Of a stretch of DNA of 64,000 nucleotides, positions 52,587 through 63,036 are shown in pieces. A program made the translations under genes and the position numbers. This DNA is from Bradyrhizobium diazoefficiens (GTDB lineage Bacteria > Pseudomonadota > Alphaproteobacteria > Rhizobiales > Xanthobacteraceae), in assembly GCF_018131015.1 (NCBI RefSeq), contig NZ_JAFCJJ010000025.1:23551-87550 (forward strand), read 5' to 3'. Positions within the stretch are counted from its first letter, which is position 1. Each line of letters begins with the position of its first letter. The notes beneath the pieces are model-generated. The model searched no databases, had not been told where the DNA came from, and saw only the letters and a list, made by a program, of their open reading frames with translations.

Positions 52587-54026
52587 ATGCGGTTCTTGCC
52601 GGTGTTTCTCGATCTCAAGGCCGGTCCGGTGGTCCTCATCGGCGCGGGCGAGCTGCTGCGCACCAAGCTGCGCGTGCTCGCGGCGGCCGGCGCGCGGATC
52701 CGCGTGCATGCGATCGACGGCAGCCGTGAACTCGGCGGGCTCGACGGCAAGGATGCGGCACAGATCGAGTTCATCGCGACCGATCCGCTTGTCGCCGATC
52801 TGTCGGGCGTGATTGCCGTGGTCTGCGCGGGCGCAGGCGATGTCGGCGTGGCGATGTCGATCAGAGCCAAGGCGCTCGGCCTGCCCGTCAACGTCATGGA
52901 CGACCCCGAACATTCGAGCTTCATCTTCCCGGCCATCGTCGACCGCGGCGACGTCGTGGTCGCGGTCGGCACCGGCGGCACCTCGCCGGTGGTGGCGCGG
53001 CGCGTGCGCGAGAAGATCGAAGCGCTGCTGCCCGCGCGCATCGGCGAGCTCGCCGAGTTCATCGGCGGGTTTCGCAAGTCCGTCAACGAACGCATCGCGG
53101 AATTTCCCCTGCGCCGCCGCTTCTGGGAGCGCGTCATCGACGGTTCGATCGGTGCTTCCGTGCTCGCGGGGCGCAAGGGCGAGGCGGAGACGGCACTCAA
53201 GGCCATTTCCGATCCGTCGGAATTCGCGCGCGCCGACAAGCCGGAAGGCTCGGTGGCTCTCGTCGGCGCCGGCCCCGGCGACCCCGATCTTCTCACCATC
53301 AAGGCGCTGCGCGCGCTGCAGGATGCGGACATCGTCTTCCATGACGAGCTGGTGTCGCCCGAAATTCTCGACCGCATCCGCCGCGACACCACGCGCGTTG
53401 CGGTCGGCCGCCGCGTCGGCAAGCCCGGCATCGGCCAGGACGCCATCAACAGGCGGATGATCGAGGCTGCGCAATCCGGCCAGCGCGTGGTGCGGCTCAA
53501 GGGCGGTGATCCCTTCGTGTTCGGCCGCGGCGGCGAGGAGGTCGAAGCCCTGCGCGCGGCCGGTATCGCCTATTCGATCATTCCCGGCATCACCGCAGGC
53601 CTTGGCGGTGCGGCCGATTTCGAGGTGCCGCTCACCTACCGACATGAGGCGACCCGCATCACCTTCCTCACCGCGCACAAGGCGCGCGATGCCGAGACCG
53701 TCGACTGGTCGACGCTGACCGACACCAGGATGACGGTCGTCGTCTACATGGGCATGACCGCGGCGCCCGCCGTGCGTGCCGGCCTGTTTGCCGCCGGCCG
53801 TTCGCCGGAGACGCCGGTCGGCGTGTTCGCGCGCGTCACGCGGCCCGATGCGCAGGGCGCGATCGGCACGCTCCGCGACCTGCCCGAGCTCGTGCGGCAG
53901 GTCAGCGGCGGTCCCGCCATTCTCATCATCGGCGACGTGGTCCGGCATGCCGGCTCGCTTCACCGCCAGAACGCCACGACAAACCCCGCTCAAATCATCT
54001 CAGACCTGTTGGATGCAGCCGAATGA
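52587..54026 (+). CDS. cysG: siroheme synthase
   Basis: A 479-aa bifunctional enzyme. Residues 1-220 are the NAD-binding precorrin-2 dehydrogenase/ferrochelatase part (VVLIGAGELLRTKLRVLAAA; VGTGGTSPVVARRVREK). Residues 225-479 are uroporphyrinogen-III methyltransferase (VALVGAGPGDPDLLTIKALR; VVRLKGGDPFVFGRGGEE; YSIIPGITAGLG). It supplies siroheme to CysI, two genes on. It overlaps the next gene by 4 bases. Confidence 0.95.
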   Translation: MRFLPVFLDLKAGPVVLIGAGELLRTKLRVLAAAGARIRVHAIDGSRELGGLDGKDAAQIEFIATDPLVADLSGVIAVVCAGAGDVGVAMSIRAKALGLPVNVMDDPEHSSFIFPAIVDRGDVVVAVGTGGTSPVVARRVREKIEALLPARIGELAEFIGGFRKSVNERIAEFPLRRRFWERVIDGSIGASVLAGRKGEAETALKAISDPSEFARADKPEGSVALVGAGPGDPDLLTIKALRALQDADIVFHDELVSPEILDRIRRDTTRVAVGRRVGKPGIGQDAINRRMIEAAQSGQRVVRLKGGDPFVFGRGGEEVEALRAAGIAYSIIPGITAGLGGAADFEVPLTYRHEATRITFLTAHKARDAETVDWSTLTDTRMTVVVYMGMTAAPAVRAGLFAAGRSPETPVGVFARVTRPDAQGAIGTLRDLPELVRQVSGGPAILIIGDVVRHAGSLHRQNATTNPAQIISDLLDAAE

Positions 54027-54340
54027 CCTCCCCGCTTGAACAGAAGAAAATCAAGATCGCCGGCCCCTCGGTCGTGACCGCCAATCGCACCTGGGACGGC
54101 ATCGTTGTCTACCGCACCGCTGCCAAGGGCTGGTCTCCGGACCTGTCGGAAGCCGCGATCGTGCGCAACTCGGACGAGGCGAAGGCACTGCTTGCCGAGG
54201 CGGTCGCCGATGACGTCGGTGCCGTGGGTGCCTATATCGCCCCGGTGCAGATCGGCGAGGACGGCAGGATCGAGCCAGGCAATCTGCGCGAGCAGATCCG
54301 CAGCACGGGCGTCACGATCGGACAGCCGGCCCAGGTTTAA
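54023..54340 (+). CDS. DUF2849 protein of the sulfite reductase operon
   Basis: A 105-aa soluble protein (SVVTANRTWDGIVVYRTAAK; RNSDEAKALLAEAVADDVGA; YIAPVQIGEDGRIEPGNLRE) that I recognise as DUF2849. From memory it is found in alphaproteobacteria between siroheme synthase and sulfite reductase genes. No function is known. Overlaps of 4 bases with cysG and a gap of 11 to cysI make co-expression sure. Confidence 0.85.
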   Translation: MTSPLEQKKIKIAGPSVVTANRTWDGIVVYRTAAKGWSPDLSEAAIVRNSDEAKALLAEAVADDVGAVGAYIAPVQIGEDGRIEPGNLREQIRSTGVTIGQPAQV

Positions 54341-54351
54341 GGCACTCTCTT

Positions 54352-56007
54352 ATGTACGCTTACGACGAAATCGACCGCACGCTGGTCAATGAGCGCGTCT
54401 CGGAATTCCGCGACCAGGTGAAGCGCCGCCTCTCGGGCGAGCTCACCGAGGACGAATTCAAGATGCTGCGCCTGCAGAACGGCGTCTACCTGCAACTGCA
54501 CGCCTACATGTTCCGCGTCGCGATCCCTTATGGCACGCTGGCGTCGAGACAGTTGCGGCAGCTCGCCCATGTCGCGCGCAAATACGACCGCGGCTATGGC
54601 CATTTCACCACGCGGCAGAACATCCAGTTCAACTGGATCAAGCTTGCCGAGCTGCCGGATGCGCTCGCCGATCTCGCCGAGGTCGGCATCCACGCGATGC
54701 AGACCTCCGGCAACAACATGCGCAACGTCACTTCTGACCAGTGGGCCGGCGTCGCGCCGGGCGAGATCGAGGATCCCCGCATCTGGTCCGAGTTGATCCG
54801 CCAGCACACCACGCTGCATCCCGAATTCTCGTTCCTGCCGCGCAAGTTCAAGATCGCGATCACCGCCTCGGACCACGACCGCGCCGCGATCAAGATCCAC
54901 GACATCGGGCTCCGCCTGATCAAGAACGAAAAGGGCGAGACCGGTTTCGAGGTGCTGGTCGGCGGCGGCCTCGGCCGCACGCCGTTCATCGCCAAGACCA
55001 TCAAGCACTTCGTGCACGGCCGGGACATCCTGAGCTACATCGAGGCGATTCTTCGCGTCTACAACCAGTACGGCCGCCGCGACAACATCTACAAGGCGCG
55101 CATCAAGATCCTGGTGCACGAGCTCGGCATCGAGAAGTTCTCGCGCGAGGTCGAGGAGGAGTGGCAGCACATCCGCAACTCCTCGCTCCAGATCGACGAC
55201 GAGGTGATCGAGGATATCCGCGCGCGCTTCAGCTATCCGGCCTACGAGAAGCTGCCGCACATGCCGGACGAGCTGCGCCAGGCCGCGGCCGATCCCGACT
55301 TCGAGGCGTGGCGCAAGAATTCGGTCGCCCCGCACAAGGTGCAGGGCTATTCGATCGTCACGATCTCGCTGAAGCCGGTCGGCGGCCCCCCGGGCGACGC
55401 CACCGCCGAGCAGATGGATGCGCTCGCCGATCTTGCCGATAAATATTCCTTCGGCGAGATCCGCGTCGGCCACGAACAGAACCTGGCGCTGCCGCATGTC
55501 GCCAAGCGCGACCTGCCGGCGCTGTGGAAGGCGCTCGACAGGCTTGGCCTCGCGACGCCGAACGTCAATCTCATCACCGACATCATCGCCTGCCCGGGCC
55601 TCGACTACTGCTCGCTCGCCAATGCGCGCTCGATCCCGATCGCGCAGGAATTGACGCGGCGATTCGCCAATCACGAGCTCGCCAATTTGATCGGCCGGCT
55701 GCACATCAACATCTCCGGTTGCATCAATGCCTGCGGCCACCACCATGTCGGCCATATCGGCATCCTCGGCGTCGAGAAGAACGGCGAGGAGGTCTACCAG
55801 ATCACGATCGGCGGCCGCGCCGACGAGAACGCCGCGCTCGGCAATCTGATCGGGCCCGGCGTGAAATTCGACGAGGTCGCCGACGTCGTCGAGGACATCG
55901 TGGAAGCCTATCTCGCGTTGCGCGAGCGGCCGGAAGAGCTGTTCATGGACACGGTGAAGCGCCTCGGTGTCGAGCCTTTCAAGGAGCGCGTCTATGCCAC
56001 TCGTTAA
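54352..56007 (+). CDS. cysI: sulfite (or nitrite) reductase, siroheme/[4Fe-4S] subunit
   Basis: A 551-aa enzyme with the two ferredoxin-like half domains (RQLAHVARKYDRGYGHFTTR; RVGHEQNLALPHVAKRDLPA) and siroheme-binding segments. The four cluster Cys are C414 and C420 (CPGLDYC) and C457 and C461 (GCINACGHHH). It reduces sulfite to sulfide in six electrons. No flavoprotein partner cysJ is in the operon. The end overlaps the next gene by 14 bases. Confidence 0.93.
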   Translation: MYAYDEIDRTLVNERVSEFRDQVKRRLSGELTEDEFKMLRLQNGVYLQLHAYMFRVAIPYGTLASRQLRQLAHVARKYDRGYGHFTTRQNIQFNWIKLAELPDALADLAEVGIHAMQTSGNNMRNVTSDQWAGVAPGEIEDPRIWSELIRQHTTLHPEFSFLPRKFKIAITASDHDRAAIKIHDIGLRLIKNEKGETGFEVLVGGGLGRTPFIAKTIKHFVHGRDILSYIEAILRVYNQYGRRDNIYKARIKILVHELGIEKFSREVEEEWQHIRNSSLQIDDEVIEDIRARFSYPAYEKLPHMPDELRQAAADPDFEAWRKNSVAPHKVQGYSIVTISLKPVGGPPGDATAEQMDALADLADKYSFGEIRVGHEQNLALPHVAKRDLPALWKALDRLGLATPNVNLITDIIACPGLDYCSLANARSIPIAQELTRRFANHELANLIGRLHINISGCINACGHHHVGHIGILGVEKNGEEVYQITIGGRADENAALGNLIGPGVKFDEVADVVEDIVEAYLALRERPEELFMDTVKRLGVEPFKERVYATR

Positions 56008-56509
56008 CGGCGGAAAGATCGCCGACGACAGCTTCGTCAAGCTGGCCGTCGACACGCCGCTGCCCGAGGGCGGCGACATCCTGGTGCCGGCCGAGCGCTT
56101 CATCGCCGAGGCGGACAATTTGCTGAAGCGGGCCGGCAAGGTTGGCGTGATCTGGCCGAACAATCGCGACATCGACGAGCTCGTGCCCTGGCTCGGCAAG
56201 GTCGCCACCGCCGCACTGGTATTCCCGACCTTCCGCGATGGCCGCGCCTACAGCCAGGCACGCCTGCTGCGCGAGCGCTACAACTATCGCGGCGACCTGC
56301 GCGCGACGGGCCAGGTGCTGCGCGACCAGTTCGTGTTCATGCTGCGTGCCGGCTTCGATTCCTTCGAGGTCAAGAAGCAGGCCGATGCGGAAGCCTTCAT
56401 GCAGACCGCAAAGCGCTATTCGGTGTTCTATCAGCCGACCGGCGACGGCCGCATCACGGCGCTGCACCGGCGGATGCAGTTGCGTCACTCCGAGGGTGTC
56501 GGCACGTGA
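55994..56509 (+). CDS. DUF934 protein of sulfate assimilation
   Basis: A 171-aa soluble protein (MPLVNGGKIADDSFVKL; VWPN-type segment GVIWPNNRDIDELVPWL; GRAYSQARLLRERYNYRGDL; RATGQVLRDQFVFMLRAGFD). It is DUF934, often annotated as an oxidoreductase-like helper next to cysI. Role unproven. It overlaps cysI by 14 bases and cysH by 4. Confidence 0.85.
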   Translation: MPLVNGGKIADDSFVKLAVDTPLPEGGDILVPAERFIAEADNLLKRAGKVGVIWPNNRDIDELVPWLGKVATAALVFPTFRDGRAYSQARLLRERYNYRGDLRATGQVLRDQFVFMLRAGFDSFEVKKQADAEAFMQTAKRYSVFYQPTGDGRITALHRRMQLRHSEGVGT

Positions 56510-57237
56510 ATTTAGTCGCACCTCAGGTCCCGGTGATGTCTGTCTCCGATCTGCCTCCGGCGGAGGAGCTCGATCGCGCGTTGCGCGATGCATCGCCGGC
56601 GGAGGTGATTGCCGCGGCGCTGAAGACGGTGGGGCATGACGGTCTTGCGGTGGTGTCGTCGTTCGGCACGGAATCGGCCGCCCTGTTGAAGCTCGCGGCG
56701 GACGTCGATCCGGCGATTCCCGTGATCTTCCTCGACACCGGCTGGCTGTTCGAGGAGACGCTCGCCTATCGCGACACGCTGATCGCGACGCTCGGGCTGA
56801 AGGACGTACGCTCGATCAAGCCGGCCGAGGAGGCGCTGTCGCGCGAGGATCCCGACCGCGATCTGTGGTTCTCCGATCCCGATGCCTGCTGCCGGATTCG
56901 CAAGGTGGAACCGCTGGCGCGTGCGCTGAAGCCGTTCGCGGCCTGGATCAACGGCCGCAAGCGCTTTCAAGGCAGTGCGCGCGCCGACATTCGCGTCGTC
57001 GAAGCCGATGGCGCGCGCTTGAAGTTCAATCCCTTCGCCAACGTCTCGCGTGAAGAGATCGAGGCGATTTTCGTCCGCGCCAAATTGCCGCGTCACCCAC
57101 TGGTCACCTCCGGTTTCCGCTCGGTTGGGTGTATGCCTTGCACGAGCAGAACGGCCGAAGACGAGGATGAGCGCGCCGGCCGCTGGCGTGGCCAGGCCAA
57201 GACAGAATGCGGCATCCACACCTCGAAGATTTCGTAG
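56506..57237 (+). CDS. cysH: adenylylsulfate (APS) reductase, Fe-S type
   Basis: A 243-aa PP-loop enzyme: SSFGTESAAL near residue 51, then C128-C129 and C209-x2-C212, the four-Cys pattern of the [4Fe-4S] APS reductases, and the catalytic Cys C235 in ECGIH. The presence of both Cys pairs points to APS rather than PAPS as substrate. The start is GTG, overlapping the previous stop by 4 bases. Confidence 0.93.
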   Translation: MNLVAPQVPVMSVSDLPPAEELDRALRDASPAEVIAAALKTVGHDGLAVVSSFGTESAALLKLAADVDPAIPVIFLDTGWLFEETLAYRDTLIATLGLKDVRSIKPAEEALSREDPDRDLWFSDPDACCRIRKVEPLARALKPFAAWINGRKRFQGSARADIRVVEADGARLKFNPFANVSREEIEAIFVRAKLPRHPLVTSGFRSVGCMPCTSRTAEDEDERAGRWRGQAKTECGIHTSKIS

Positions 57238-57361
57238 CACAGTCGAGCTGCGCGGCTACGAACAAGAAAATCCGGTTCCGTTGACTTGAGCGCGTTTCGC
57301 CACGAGTTTCGCCTGCATGCCTTCGCCGACAACGTCGTCGTCGAAGTGAATGGAGATGGAC

Positions 57362-58363
57362 ATGATGCGACGTATCGTTCCCCTCGCTGCAGGACTGCTC
57401 GTGACGGGATTGTTGGCAAGCCCGGCCTTCGCGGCTGACGTCAACCTCCTGAACGTGTCGTACGATCCGACGCGCGAGCTCTATGCCGAGTTCAACAAGG
57501 CGTTCGCGAATGCCTATCAGAGGGAGACCGGCAAGAGCGTCGAGATCAAGCAGTCGCATGGCGGCAGCGGTTCCCAGGCGCGCGCGGTCATCGACGGGTT
57601 GCAGGCCGACGTGGTGACGCTGGCGCTCGCCTACGACATCGATGCGATTGCAGCCAAGGGCTTGACGACGGCCGACTGGCAGAAGCGCCTGCCGCAGAAT
57701 TCATCGCCCTACACCTCCACGATCGTCTTCCTCGTGCGCAAGGGCAATCCGAAGGGCATCAAGGACTGGGACGATCTGCTTAAATCCGGCGTCGCTGTGA
57801 TCACGCCGAACCCGAAGACCTCCGGCGGCGCGCGCTGGAACTACCTCGCGGCCTGGGGCTTTGCGCAGAAGAAATACGGCTCGGCCGACAAGGCGAAGGA
57901 CTTCATCGGCAAGCTCTACCAGCAGGTGCCGGTGCTCGACACCGGCGCGCGCGGCGCGACGGTGACCTTCGTCGAGCGCGGCGTCGGCGACGTGCTGCTC
58001 GCCTGGGAGAACGAGGCGTTCCTTGCCCTGAAGGAATTCGGTCCGGAGAAATTCGAGATCGTGGCGCCGAAGCTGTCGATCCTCGCCGAACCGCCGGTGA
58101 CGATCGTCGACAAGGTTGCCGACAAGAAGGGCACCCGCAACGTCGCTGATGCCTACCTCCAGTATTGGTACACCAAGGAGGGCCAGGAGATCGCTGCGCG
58201 CAACTTCTACCGGCCGCGCGATGCCGAGATTGCCAAAAAGTATGACAATTCCTTCGCGAAGGTCGAGCTGTTCACGATCGACGATGTGTTCGGCGGCTGG
58301 ACCAAGGCGCAGAAGGAACATTTTGCCGATGGTGGCGTGTTCGATCAGATCTACAAGAACTGA
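57362..58363 (+). CDS. sbp: sulfate/thiosulfate-binding periplasmic protein
   Basis: A 333-aa solute-binding protein with a Sec signal (MMRRIVPLAAGLLVTGLLA, cleaved near AFAAD). Family text: LLNVSYDPTRELYAEFNKAF, IKQSHGGSGSQARAVIDGLQ, NPKTSGGARWNYLAAWG. It delivers sulfate to CysTWA. The start with GGAG 6 bases before it is chosen over an ATG four codons earlier. It lies 124 bases after cysH. Confidence 0.93.
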   Translation: MMRRIVPLAAGLLVTGLLASPAFAADVNLLNVSYDPTRELYAEFNKAFANAYQRETGKSVEIKQSHGGSGSQARAVIDGLQADVVTLALAYDIDAIAAKGLTTADWQKRLPQNSSPYTSTIVFLVRKGNPKGIKDWDDLLKSGVAVITPNPKTSGGARWNYLAAWGFAQKKYGSADKAKDFIGKLYQQVPVLDTGARGATVTFVERGVGDVLLAWENEAFLALKEFGPEKFEIVAPKLSILAEPPVTIVDKVADKKGTRNVADAYLQYWYTKEGQEIAARNFYRPRDAEIAKKYDNSFAKVELFTIDDVFGGWTKAQKEHFADGGVFDQIYKN

Positions 58364-58400
58364 TCGGGCGCCGTCTTAAGAGGCTTTGACGGGGGACCTG

Positions 58401-59237
58401 GTGAGCGCAATTACAGCACGACGCCGGACATTGCCGGGCTTCGGTCTCACGATGGGACTGACGCTGTCCTGGCTGTCGGTCATCATCCTGATTCCGCTCG
58501 CCGGCCTGTTCCTGAGATCGCTCGAGCTGAGCCCGGAACAGTTCTGGGCCATCCTTTCCAGCCGCCGCACGCTGAATGCATTGCGGGTCTCGTTCGGCCT
58601 CGGCTTCGCCGCGGCGTGCGTCAATCTGGTGATGGGCAGCATCATCGTCTGGGCGCTGGTGCGTTACCGCTTTCCCGGCCGCCGGCTGTTCGACGCCATC
58701 GTCGACGTGCCCTTCGCGCTGCCGACCGCGGTTGCCGGCGTCGCGCTGACGGCGCTGTTCGCCGAGAAGGGCTGGCTCGGCGCGCCGCTGGCGGCGCTCG
58801 GCATCAAGGTGGCGTTCACGCCGCTCGGCATCTTCGTCGCCATGATCTTCATCGGCATCCCCTTCGTGGTCCGCACCGTGCAGCCGGTGCTGCAGGATCT
58901 CGACCCAGAGATCGAGGAGGCCGCGGGCAGCCTCGGCGCGAGCCGCTGGCAGACCGTCACAAGGGTGATCCTGCCCTCGCTCGCACCGGCGCTGCTCACG
59001 GGGCTCGCGCTCGCCTTCGCGCGCGCGGTCGGCGAATACGGTTCGGTGATCTTCATCGCCGGCAATCTGCCCAACGTGTCCGAGATCGCGCCGCTGCTGA
59101 TCGTGATCCGCCTGTCCGAGTTCCGCTATGCCGACGCGACCGCCATTGCGGTCATCATGCTCGTCGTGTCCTTCGTCATCATCTTCGCCGTGAACCGGCT
59201 CCAGCGCTGGGCGCGGAGTCGGATCCCCAAGCATTGA
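58401..59237 (+). CDS. cysT: sulfate ABC transporter permease CysT
   Basis: A 278-aa permease with six membrane segments (LTLSWLSVIILIPLAGLFLR at the start) and the EAA loop (LDPEIEEAAGSLGASRWQ). It forms the channel with CysW. The start is GTG preceded by GGGGGA; a TTG five codons earlier is less likely. Confidence 0.93.
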   Translation: MSAITARRRTLPGFGLTMGLTLSWLSVIILIPLAGLFLRSLELSPEQFWAILSSRRTLNALRVSFGLGFAAACVNLVMGSIIVWALVRYRFPGRRLFDAIVDVPFALPTAVAGVALTALFAEKGWLGAPLAALGIKVAFTPLGIFVAMIFIGIPFVVRTVQPVLQDLDPEIEEAAGSLGASRWQTVTRVILPSLAPALLTGLALAFARAVGEYGSVIFIAGNLPNVSEIAPLLIVIRLSEFRYADATAIAVIMLVVSFVIIFAVNRLQRWARSRIPKH

Positions 59238-59247
59238 GAGTGCAGAG

Positions 59248-60148
59248 ATGACGATGCAGATCGCAGAAGCCGTGCCGCTCTCGCCAGCCGCCGCCAAGGC
59301 GCGCGCGCATGCGGCGGCCGCGCGCGACAGCCTTCGCACCGAGCCGAAGGCGGTGCGCATCGTCATCATCACGCTGGCGGTGCTGTTCCTCACCGTCTTC
59401 GTCGTGCTGCCGCTGGTCGTGGTGTTCGCGCAGGCCGTTTCCAGGGGTGTTCTGGCTTATCTCGCCGCGCTCGCCGAGCCCGAGGCGCTTGCGGCGATCA
59501 AGCTGACCCTGCTGGTCGCGGCGATCTCGGTCGGCCTCAATCTCGTCTTTGGCCTCGTCGCCGCCTGGGCCATTGCCAAATTCGAGTTCACGGGCAAGAC
59601 CTTCCTGATCACGCTGATCGACCTGCCGTTCTCGGTGAGCCCGGTGATCTCGGGCCTCGTCTTCGTGCTGCTGTTCGGCGCGCAGGGCTATTTCGGTGGG
59701 TGGCTCAGGGATCACGACATCCAGATCCTGTTCGCGGTGCCTGGCATCGCGCTCGCCACCACCTTCGTGACCTTCCCCTTCGTGGCGCGCGCGCTGATCC
59801 CGTTGATGCAGGAGCAGGGCACCCAGGAAGAAGAGGCCGCGATCTCGCTCGGTGCCTCCGGCCTGCAGACCTTCTTCCGGGTCACGCTGCCCAACATCAA
59901 ATGGGGCGTGCTCTACGGCGTCCTGCTCTGCAACGCGCGCGCGATGGGCGAGTTCGGCGCAGTCTCCGTCGTCTCCGGCCACATCCGCGGCGAGACCAAC
60001 ACCATGCCGCTGCTGGTCGAGATCCTCTACAACGAATACCAGTTCGTCGCCGCGTTCGCGATCGCCTCGCTGCTGGCGATGCTGGCGCTGATCACGCTGG
60101 TCGCCAAGACCGTTCTCGAACGTCATCTGGACGAAGGACAGGACATCA

Positions 60149-60159
<11 letters not shown>
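59248..60159 (+). CDS. cysW: sulfate ABC transporter permease CysW
   Basis: A 303-aa permease: a 35-residue Ala-rich cytoplasmic lead, then six membrane segments (VIITLAVLFLTVFVVLPLVV first) and the EAA loop (TQEEEAAISLGASGLQ). It overlaps cysA by 11 bases and follows cysT by 10. Confidence 0.94.
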
Positions 60160-61183
<1,024 letters not shown>

Positions 61184-61277
61184 GGCGCGGTCATTCCGGG
61201 CTCAGTTTTTCCGCAAAATTCACCTTTCAGCCACGGTTGGTATGCAACAACGGCCCCTCATGTGGGGGCCCCGATTC

Positions 61278-61781
61278 ATGCGCGCTGCGGCCGCGATACT
61301 TATCACTTTGCTTCTCGCCGGCTGCGCCGGTAACGAGACGCCGGTCCAGCAGCCGTCGATGTATGCCGACATGGCGGTCCCGGGCGCGAAGCTCGACGCG
61401 CAGGCGGCAGCGATCATGATCTCGCAATACCGCCAGAACAACGGTCTCGGCACCGTCGTGATCGACCCGGAGCTGACGCGGCTTGCCGAATCCCAGTCGG
61501 GCGCCATGGCGGCGGCCAACAAGATGGACCACGACGTCCGCGCGCCACTGGCCAAGCGCCTTGCCGCCGGCGGCTATCCGGCAACCGTGGCGGTCGAGAA
61601 CATCTCGGCCGGCTATCATACGCTGGCGGAAGCGTTTTCCGGCTGGCGCGACTCGCCCCCGCACCGCGCCAACATGCTCAAGAGCGGTGTCACAAAATTG
61701 GGCATTGCGGCGAGCTACGCTCCGGGCACCAAGTACAAGGTGTTCTGGACCATGATCCTGGCCTCGACGGAGCCCCGATAA
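61278..61781 (+). CDS. CAP-domain (SCP/PR1-like) lipoprotein
   Basis: A 167-aa protein with a short lipoprotein signal (MRAAAAILITLLLAGC, Cys at residue 16) and a CAP domain: SQYRQNNGLGTVVIDPELTR, KMDHDV, VAVENISAGY and SPPHRANMLKSGVTKLGI. The His and Glu residues of the CAP cavity are there. Bacterial CAP proteins have no agreed role. GGGGG lies 9 bases before the ATG; in-frame ATGs upstream would spoil the signal peptide. Confidence 0.85.
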   Translation: MRAAAAILITLLLAGCAGNETPVQQPSMYADMAVPGAKLDAQAAAIMISQYRQNNGLGTVVIDPELTRLAESQSGAMAAANKMDHDVRAPLAKRLAAGGYPATVAVENISAGYHTLAEAFSGWRDSPPHRANMLKSGVTKLGIAASYAPGTKYKVFWTMILASTEPR

Positions 61782-61859
61782 GCCAGACTTGATCCCGGGA
61801 TGCATTGACGCCGCGGTGAACTGTCGCCACGGTGGCGCGCCATTTGCTATTGTTCCCGC

Positions 61860-63035
61860 ATGACCGATCATCGTCCGGAAGCCGCCAGCATCCCCGCGAA
61901 CGCGCAACGCGTCCTGGTCCTGCAGGGCGGTGGCGCGCTCGGCTCCTATCAGGCCGGTGCCTATCAGGCGCTGTGCCACGCCGGCTTCGAGCCGGAATGG
62001 GTGGCCGGCATCTCGATCGGCGCGGTCAACGCCGCCATCATTGCCGGCAATGAGGGGCACACCCGCGTCGAGCGGCTCAAGGAATTCTGGGAGATGGTCT
62101 CCAAGCCGGTGCCGTGGAAGCCGATCGGCAAGACCGATCACAGCCGCGAGCTGTTCAATTCCACCAGCGCCGCGCTGATCGCGACCTTCGGCGTGCCGGG
62201 CTTCTTCGTGCCGCGCGTTCCGCCGGCGCCGCTATGGCCGCCGGGCCATCCCGAGGCCGAGAGCTATTACGATACCGCACCGCTGAAGAAGACGCTGGAG
62301 CGGCTGGTCGATTTCGACCGCATCAACGACCTCAAGACGCGGCTGTCCGTCGGCGCCGTCGGCGTCACCTCGGGCAATTTCAAATATTTCGACAATTTCG
62401 AGTTCAGGAAGCTCGGCAAGACCATCGGTCCCGAGCACATCATGGCCTCCGGCGCGCTTCCGCCCGGCTTCCCGTCCGTGATCATCGACGGTGAGCACTA
62501 TTGGGACGGCGGCATCGCCTCCAACACGCCGCTCGACTTTGTGCTCGATGCCGAGGTCGAGCGCGACATGCTGATCTTCCAGGTTGATTTGTTCTCCGCG
62601 CGCGGCGAGCTGCCGACCTCGCTGCTCGAGGCTGCCGAGCGCGAGAAGGACATCCGCTTTTCCAGCCGCACGCGGATGAACACCGACAAGAACAAGCAGT
62701 TGCACAACGCCCGCAGGGCGGTGCGCGACCTCATCAGCAAATTGCCGGACTACCTGAAGAACGATCCGTCCGTCGAATTCCTCGCCAAGGCCTCGCGCGA
62801 AAGCACGGTCACGGTGGTTCACCTGATCTACCGCAGCAAGAACTATGAATCCTCGTCCAAGGATTACGACTTCTCGCATATCGCCATGGTCGAGCACTGG
62901 GAGGCCGGCGTGCGCGACGTCCATTTGTCGATGCGCCACAAGGACTGGCTCGAGCGGCCGCAATCCGGCGAGACCATGGTGACCTACGATCTCACGGGGG
63001 ACGTCACCGCGCCCCCGCCAAAAAGGAGCGAATAA
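61860..63035 (+). CDS. patatin-like phospholipase with DUF3734 C-terminus
   Basis: A 391-aa acyl hydrolase. Oxyanion motif LQGGGALGSYQAG (residues 21-33), nucleophile elbow GISIG (Ser52), DGG at Asp216 (YWDGGIASNTPLD). The C-terminal part (SSKDYDFSHIAMVEHWEAGV) is the DUF3734 type linked to poly-hydroxybutyrate organisms. It lies 1 base before the hydroxybutyrate dehydrogenase gene, so the pair is surely one unit, with a likely link to polymer or lipid turnover. Confidence 0.9.
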   Translation: MTDHRPEAASIPANAQRVLVLQGGGALGSYQAGAYQALCHAGFEPEWVAGISIGAVNAAIIAGNEGHTRVERLKEFWEMVSKPVPWKPIGKTDHSRELFNSTSAALIATFGVPGFFVPRVPPAPLWPPGHPEAESYYDTAPLKKTLERLVDFDRINDLKTRLSVGAVGVTSGNFKYFDNFEFRKLGKTIGPEHIMASGALPPGFPSVIIDGEHYWDGGIASNTPLDFVLDAEVERDMLIFQVDLFSARGELPTSLLEAAEREKDIRFSSRTRMNTDKNKQLHNARRAVRDLISKLPDYLKNDPSVEFLAKASRESTVTVVHLIYRSKNYESSSKDYDFSHIAMVEHWEAGVRDVHLSMRHKDWLERPQSGETMVTYDLTGDVTAPPPKRSE

Positions 63036-63036
63036 G

